NCBI GenBank assembly: GCA_046050405.1 | Contig: JBJOPY010000089.1 | Location: forward strand, 1-34,357 | Origin: JADKCL01 sp046050405 | GTDB lineage: Bacteria > Bacteroidota > Bacteroidia > J057 > JADKCL01 | Direction of reading: 5' to 3' | DNA length: 34,357 bases | In this document: positions 29,878-34,357 of the stretch, one piece after another | How the letters are laid out: each line of letters starts with the position of its first letter | How positions within the stretch are numbered: the stretch's first letter is position 1 | Made by a program: the position numbers and the translations under genes | The notes under the pieces: model-generated | What the model was told of the DNA's origin: nothing | The model's input: only the letters and a program-made list of their open reading frames with translations | Databases searched by the model: none

Positions 29878-32238
29878 ATGTACGTAAAGAAAAGAAGTGG
29901 AAAGAAAGAGGCAGTGAAGTTTGACAAGATCACTGCCCGTGTGAAGAAGCTGGTCTATGGCTTGGACATGGCCTACGTGGATCCGGTCACGGTGACCAAA
30001 AAGGTCATCGATGGTGTTTATGATGGTGTGGAAACCACCCAGATAGACAACCTCGCTGCCGAGACAGCAGCCTCGATGACCACGAAGCACCCTGACTATG
30101 CAGTCTTGGCTGCGAGGATCGCGATATCCAACTTGCATAAAGAAACTGACAAGTCTTTCTCAGCGACGATAGAAAAGCTCTATCACTATAAAGATCCCAA
30201 GACAGGTGAGCCTGCTGGATTGGTCGGCGAGGAAACCTATAGGATCGTCATGGAAAATGCCGACCTGCTGGACAGCACCATTATCTATGACCGCGATTAC
30301 AACTTCGACTATTTCGGCTTCAAGACGCTAGAACGCAGCTATCTCCTGAAAATGGAAGGACAAGTCGTGGAGCGGCCCCAGCACATGCTAATGCGTGTAT
30401 CTGTCGGCATACACGGACGCGACCTTGATGCGGCCATCGAGACCTACCACCTTATGAGCGAGAAGTGGTTCATTCACGCCACTCCGACACTGTTCAATGC
30501 CGGCACCCCCAAGCCGCAACTCTCTTCCTGCTTCTTGCTGACCATGCAGAGCGACAGCATCCCTGGCATTTTTGGAACGCTGAAGCAATGCGCTGAGATT
30601 TCCCAAAGTGCAGGCGGGATAGGCTTGAGCATTCAAGGAATCCGCGCAACAGGTTCCTACATCAAAGGCACCAACGGCACCAGCAACGGCATCGTGCCGA
30701 TGCTCCGTGTATTCAATGACACAGCCCGATATGTGGACCAAGGCGGTGGGAAGCGCAAAGGAGCCTTTGCCATTTACCTGGAGCCCTGGCATGCGGATGT
30801 GTTCGAGTTCCTCGACCTGAAGAAAAACCACGGCAAGGAGGAGAACCGTGCCCGTGACTTGTTTTATGCGCTTTGGATCCCAGACCTTTTCATGAAGCGC
30901 GTGAAAGAAGGTGGAGAGTGGTCGCTCTTCTGTCCGAATGAGGCACCTGGATTGTGTGATTGCTGGGGAGCGGAGTTCGAGGCACTCTATCACAAGTACG
31001 AATCCGAGGGTCGCGCCCGCAAGGTGATCAAGGCGCAAGAGCTCTGGTTCAAGATCGTGGAGAGCCAGATCGAGACCGGAACACCTTACATGCTCTATAA
31101 GGACGCCTGCAATGGCAAGAGCAACCAGCAGAACCTCGGAACCATCCGGAGCAGCAATCTCTGCACGGAAGTGATAGAATACACTGCGCCCGATGAGGTG
31201 GCAGTTTGCAATCTGGCAAGCTTGGCTTTGAATCAATTCGTGAAAGATGGCAAGTTTGATCATGACCGCCTCTATCAAATCACCAAGGTGGTGACGAGGA
31301 ACCTCAACAAGGTGATCGATGTGAACTATTATCCTGTGCCTGAGGCCAAGAAGAGCAACCTTCGCCACCGTCCGATCGGTATCGGTGTGCAAGGCTTGGC
31401 AGATGCCCTGATCTTGATGCGCCTGCCTTTCGAGAGCGAGGAGGCACGAACCTTGAACCGTGAAATCTTCGAGACGATCTATTTCGGGGCGGTAGAGGCA
31501 TCCATGGAGCTCGCCGAGCGCTTCGGCACCTACGAGTCCTATGAAGGGTCGCCGGCGAGCAAGGGGATTTTGCAATTTGACATGTGGGGCGTGGAGCCGA
31601 GCCTTCGCTGGGACTGGTACACGCTCAAGGCCAAGGTACAAAAGCATGGATTGCGCAACAGCCTCCTGGTCGCACCCATGCCCACGGCTAGTACTTCCCA
31701 AATCCTGGGCAACAATGAGTGCTTCGAGCCCTATACCAGCAACATCTACAGTCGCCGGGTGTTGAGCGGAGAATTCGTGGTCGTGAACAAACATTTGCTG
31801 AAAGACCTGATCGCCCTGAAGCTATGGGATGACAACATGAAGAACCGGCTTCTCGCTGCCAATGGTTCGATCCAAGGCTTCGAGGAGATTCCGCAGCACA
31901 TCCGCGACCTGTACAAGACCGCTTGGGAGATCAAGCAAAAGACCATTGTGGACATGGCCGCAGACAGGGGTGCATTCATTTGCCAGAGCCAGAGCATGAA
32001 CATCTTCATGCAGGAAGCCAACTACGGGAAACTCACCTCGATGCATTTCCATGCCTGGGAAAAAGGATTGAAGACTGGCATGTACTATCTGCGTACCAAA
32101 TCAGCAGCCGATGCGATCAAGTTCACCGTAGATGCTGAAATGATGCGTGACAACAAGGAAAAAAGCCGCGAGACAGCCCTTGAGGAAATCAGCTGTTCGC
32201 TGGAGAACCCGGACGAGTGCTTGGTCTGCAGCGCCTGA
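29878..32238 (+). CDS. nrdA: Class Ia ribonucleotide reductase large (alpha/R1) subunit
   Basis: 786 residues, near the 792 of human RRM1. R1 reduces ribonucleoside diphosphates to deoxyribonucleotides. An ATP-cone domain occupies about 1-92 (VKKRSGKKEAVKFDKITARV), so dATP inhibition is expected. Catalytic residues: C218 (QLSSCFLL), C429 and E431 with N427 (SSNLCTEVIEY), C444 (VAVCNLASLALN); the first three numbers equal those of human RRM1, showing how colinear the two are. The radical-transfer tyrosines Y736/Y737 (GMYYLRTKSA) and the C-terminal redox pair C781/C784 (ECLVCSA) are present. Specificity loop region DQGGGKRKGAFAIYLEPWHA is intact. It ends in a clear hairpin. A very long antisense frame over this gene is a codon-usage shadow. 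Confidence 0.97.
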   Translation: MYVKKRSGKKEAVKFDKITARVKKLVYGLDMAYVDPVTVTKKVIDGVYDGVETTQIDNLAAETAASMTTKHPDYAVLAARIAISNLHKETDKSFSATIEKLYHYKDPKTGEPAGLVGEETYRIVMENADLLDSTIIYDRDYNFDYFGFKTLERSYLLKMEGQVVERPQHMLMRVSVGIHGRDLDAAIETYHLMSEKWFIHATPTLFNAGTPKPQLSSCFLLTMQSDSIPGIFGTLKQCAEISQSAGGIGLSIQGIRATGSYIKGTNGTSNGIVPMLRVFNDTARYVDQGGGKRKGAFAIYLEPWHADVFEFLDLKKNHGKEENRARDLFYALWIPDLFMKRVKEGGEWSLFCPNEAPGLCDCWGAEFEALYHKYESEGRARKVIKAQELWFKIVESQIETGTPYMLYKDACNGKSNQQNLGTIRSSNLCTEVIEYTAPDEVAVCNLASLALNQFVKDGKFDHDRLYQITKVVTRNLNKVIDVNYYPVPEAKKSNLRHRPIGIGVQGLADALILMRLPFESEEARTLNREIFETIYFGAVEASMELAERFGTYESYEGSPASKGILQFDMWGVEPSLRWDWYTLKAKVQKHGLRNSLLVAPMPTASTSQILGNNECFEPYTSNIYSRRVLSGEFVVVNKHLLKDLIALKLWDDNMKNRLLAANGSIQGFEEIPQHIRDLYKTAWEIKQKTIVDMAADRGAFICQSQSMNIFMQEANYGKLTSMHFHAWEKGLKTGMYYLRTKSAADAIKFTVDAEMMRDNKEKSRETALEEISCSLENPDECLVCSA

Positions 32239-32264
32239 CGCCAGATTCCACCTTGATCGATCAG

Positions 32265-32302
32265 AGTGCCTCCCAGTCGCGAATCCGTAACTGGGAGGCA
32301 CT
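32265..32302 (+). terminator. 13-bp hairpin terminating nrdBA
   Basis: AGTGCCTCCCAGT (32265-32277) is perfectly complementary to ACTGGGAGGCACT (32290-32302) with a 12-nt loop, starting 26 nt after the nrdA stop. The sequence after it (TTGTTTC) is T-rich but not a clean run. A likely intrinsic or structure-assisted terminator. Confidence 0.65.
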
Positions 32303-32485
32303 TGTTTCATCCTCTTCAATCCCTAACGGCTTGGATGGATTCAACGAACCTAGGCAACATCGCATTCAATTTCAGCTTGTTCTGATTGGGATCGGATATT
32401 GGGAAGGCAATCGGGGGGCAATAAAGGCCATGCACACGGCAGGGTTGTCTTTCTATCATTTGGTGGATGTCTTTAAATTGGACTC

Positions 32486-34336
32486 GTGAAATTCAGGCTA
32501 GGAATGACTGCCATCCTTTTTCTAACCGGGATCCAGTTGCATCTGAGGCTACAAGAATTGCATGCACAGACTTTTACGGGAACTGGCGGCGACATCAAGG
32601 ACAATGGGGAGGCAAACACCTACTCGCTGAAGATATCCGGCCTCCCGAAAGCGATCGGCCGGGATTTTGGCCTGGAGAAAGTCTGTGTGGACATACAGCA
32701 CCCCTGGGATGAAGACGTAAGCATTTTCCTTGTGGCACCGGACGGACGGGTAGGAGATCTGTTTCGGCGGAATGGCGACAGCGAAGACGACATTACAGAC
32801 TGCTGCCTCACGCAGAAGGCATCGGTCAGTGCCAATAGCGGTCATGCTCCATTCACCGGCGATTTCTTGCCGGAGGTTTCATTTGGCGGTCTCAACAACG
32901 GACAGGATCCAAATGGGACCTGGAAGCTTGTCATCATTGATACCGAGCCTGGAAATGAGAGCGGGAAACTCCTCCGTTGGAAGCTTGTCTTCAGCAAGGA
33001 GCCAGCAACGCCCTACATGATTGCAGAATCCAAACTCCCGATTGTGATGATCAATAGTCTCGGGCAGGTGGTCAGAGACGAGCCGAAGACCAAGGTGCGC
33101 TTCGGCATCATTGACAATGGCCCAGGCAAGGAGAACCATCCCTCGGATCCTTTTAACGCTTACGACGGCTACGTCGGAATGGAGTTCAGGGGCAAGAGTT
33201 CACAACGGCATTCGAAGCTTTCCTTTGCGATACAAACCAGGGACTCCTCGGGGGAAAAGGCCAAAGAGGCTGCCTTTCTGGGTTTTCCCAAGGAAACGGA
33301 CTTCGTGCTGCTTGCAAATTTCCCGGACAAGTCATTGGTCAGGAACTACCTGACACACGTGATCTACGGTGAGATGGGGCACTATTCACCACGTGTCAGA
33401 TTTGTGGATGTCGTCATGGATGGGGAGTACCGAGGAGTATATCTGCTGGGGGAAAAGATCAAGCGGGGCAAGAACCGCGTGGACATAGCAAGGCTCGATT
33501 CCGATGACAACGCGGGCGACAGCCTCACCGGCGGATACATCGTCAAGAATGACTGGGAGCAGGGCAGTCTTAACGATGGCTGGGAGTCCAGGTTCACCCC
33601 GATGGAAAGCTCAGAACCCTTGTATTGGATGCTTCACTGCCCTGAACCTGACAAGATCACCGAGGCGCAGAGAGAGTATATCCATGCCTACGTGGACAGC
33701 TTCGAATTGGCCTGCGACAGGGGTCTCACGGACGATGTGAACGGGTATCCGCATTTCATAGATGTGCAGAGCTTTCTGGATATGTTCATCATGGTGGAGC
33801 TTGCCAAGAATGTGGATGGCTACTGGGTCAGCTCCTTTTATTTCAAGGATCGAAACAGCAAGGGGGGGAAACTCACGGCCGGTCCGATATGGGACTATGA
33901 CCTGGGCTACGGGAATTTTGAATATTACTATGGCTATGCACCCAATGGATGGCATTGGGAAGAATATGGAACCACATCGGACCACATCCCTCAATGGTGG
34001 GGCTTCCTCGCCAGGGATCCCAAGTTCCAGGACCAATTGCGGTGCAGATGGAATGCGCTCCGAAAGACCGTGCTGTCGAAGGAGCATCTTTTTGCCCTGA
34101 TCGATGGAGCTGTCGCCCAGATCGATGGGTCACAAGGCCACAATTTCCAAGTCTGGAAAGCGCTGGGGCAATATACCTGGCCGAATGCAAAGCCCTACGA
34201 GAGAACCCATGCCGGAGAGGCCAAGCCTGCCAGGATACCTCCGCCGTATCCATCTGCGGATTCCTTGCCATCGCATCCGTCACCTTTTTCGCATCGTATT
34301 CCAATACATGGAGGATGGGTGCCATGTCAGGCATGA
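32486..34336 (+). CDS. CotH-family protein with N-terminal proprotein-convertase P domain
   Basis: 616 residues. A signal peptide (about 1-28, ending QELHAQ) starts from a GTG at 32486; an ATG six codons later would lose the basic residues. A P-type jelly-roll domain follows (about 29-172: VCVDIQHPWDEDVSIFLVAP, GTWKLVIIDTEPGNESGKLL, RWKLVF). Then a CotH spore-coat/atypical-kinase domain (about 185-575): GYVGMEFRGKSSQRHSKLSF, VDVVMDGEYRGVYLLGEKIK, NRVDIARLDSDD, and the acidic metal/ATP motif GPIWDYDLGYGN at about 465-476. It is likely secreted, and could phosphorylate other exported proteins. After WPNAKPYERTHAGE (about 564-577) the last 40 residues become Pro/Ser/His-rich and do not look like the closing helix of the family, so a frameshift or unusual end is possible. 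No type IX sorting domain is seen. Confidence 0.85.
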   Translation: MKFRLGMTAILFLTGIQLHLRLQELHAQTFTGTGGDIKDNGEANTYSLKISGLPKAIGRDFGLEKVCVDIQHPWDEDVSIFLVAPDGRVGDLFRRNGDSEDDITDCCLTQKASVSANSGHAPFTGDFLPEVSFGGLNNGQDPNGTWKLVIIDTEPGNESGKLLRWKLVFSKEPATPYMIAESKLPIVMINSLGQVVRDEPKTKVRFGIIDNGPGKENHPSDPFNAYDGYVGMEFRGKSSQRHSKLSFAIQTRDSSGEKAKEAAFLGFPKETDFVLLANFPDKSLVRNYLTHVIYGEMGHYSPRVRFVDVVMDGEYRGVYLLGEKIKRGKNRVDIARLDSDDNAGDSLTGGYIVKNDWEQGSLNDGWESRFTPMESSEPLYWMLHCPEPDKITEAQREYIHAYVDSFELACDRGLTDDVNGYPHFIDVQSFLDMFIMVELAKNVDGYWVSSFYFKDRNSKGGKLTAGPIWDYDLGYGNFEYYYGYAPNGWHWEEYGTTSDHIPQWWGFLARDPKFQDQLRCRWNALRKTVLSKEHLFALIDGAVAQIDGSQGHNFQVWKALGQYTWPNAKPYERTHAGEAKPARIPPPYPSADSLPSHPSPFSHRIPIHGGWVPCQA

Positions 34337-34357
34337 ACAGTGCGGGTTCGCCGGAGT

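Noticed and set aside
30388..31794. 468-codon open frame on the minus strand
   Set aside because: Fully antisense to nrdA, whose residues are all accounted for; a shadow of the strong codon bias of that gene.

Overview
This window comes from a member of the Bacteroidota of roughly balanced GC content. The markers are an outer-membrane DUF5686 protein with a carboxypeptidase-like regulatory domain, a PorE-like TPR/PD40/OmpA protein, an isoleucyl-tRNA synthetase with the GIHH form of the HIGH motif, a DksA/TraR protein without the zinc-finger cysteines, eukaryote-like class Ia ribonucleotide reductase, and a promoter close to the Bacteroidota form (TTTG, about 19 bp, TAnnTTTG). A saprospirian or sphingobacterial lineage is possible, but I cannot place it further. 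I see no rRNA, tRNA, CRISPR array, transposase or phage gene.

Layout. Positions 1-2918 run on the minus strand: ettA, a small lipoprotein gene, then the start of an RND efflux adaptor gene cut by the window edge. Positions 3344-11792 run on the plus strand: a DUF5686 outer-membrane protein with a TTG start, a 0.7 kb gene-poor gap holding a LacI-type palindrome, a large PorE-like OmpA protein with a 75-bp tandem repeat in its tail, a two-domain protein (nucleoside-deoxyribosyltransferase/TIR-like domain plus TPR scaffold), and a DinB-like protein. A polyprenyl diphosphate synthase gene (minus) converges on the last of these. Positions 13131-17659 look like one operon, ileS-dksA-like-lspA. Then come a lone nuoF, the sucA-sucB pair of the 2-oxoglutarate dehydrogenase complex, a conserved-looking gene of unknown function, and pruA. 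A truncated acyl-CoA-synthetase-like gene (minus) converges on pruA and diverges from a site-2-type membrane protease gene. The nrdB-nrdA operon and a CotH-family surface protein with a proprotein-convertase P domain complete the window.

Most of the window is housekeeping: translation (ettA, ileS, dksA-like), lipoprotein maturation (lspA), respiration and the TCA cycle (nuoF, sucAB), proline/glutamate catabolism (pruA), quinone side-chain synthesis and DNA precursors (nrdBA). These genes are not one pathway.

The best candidate for a less-described system is the gene at 9697-10974. Its architecture, a DRHyd/TIR-like nucleotide-processing domain followed by a DUF4071/TPR-S-type scaffold, matches the N-terminal core of animal ASK (MAP3K5) kinases and of proposed bacterial NAD-linked conflict systems. 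Here it stands alone, with a strong hairpin just after its stop codon. Other points of interest are the degenerate acyl-CoA-synthetase half-protein, a 93-nt nested palindromic element, a hairpin abutting a start codon, a plus-strand terminator with no plus-strand gene before it, and the unusual 3' end of the CotH gene.
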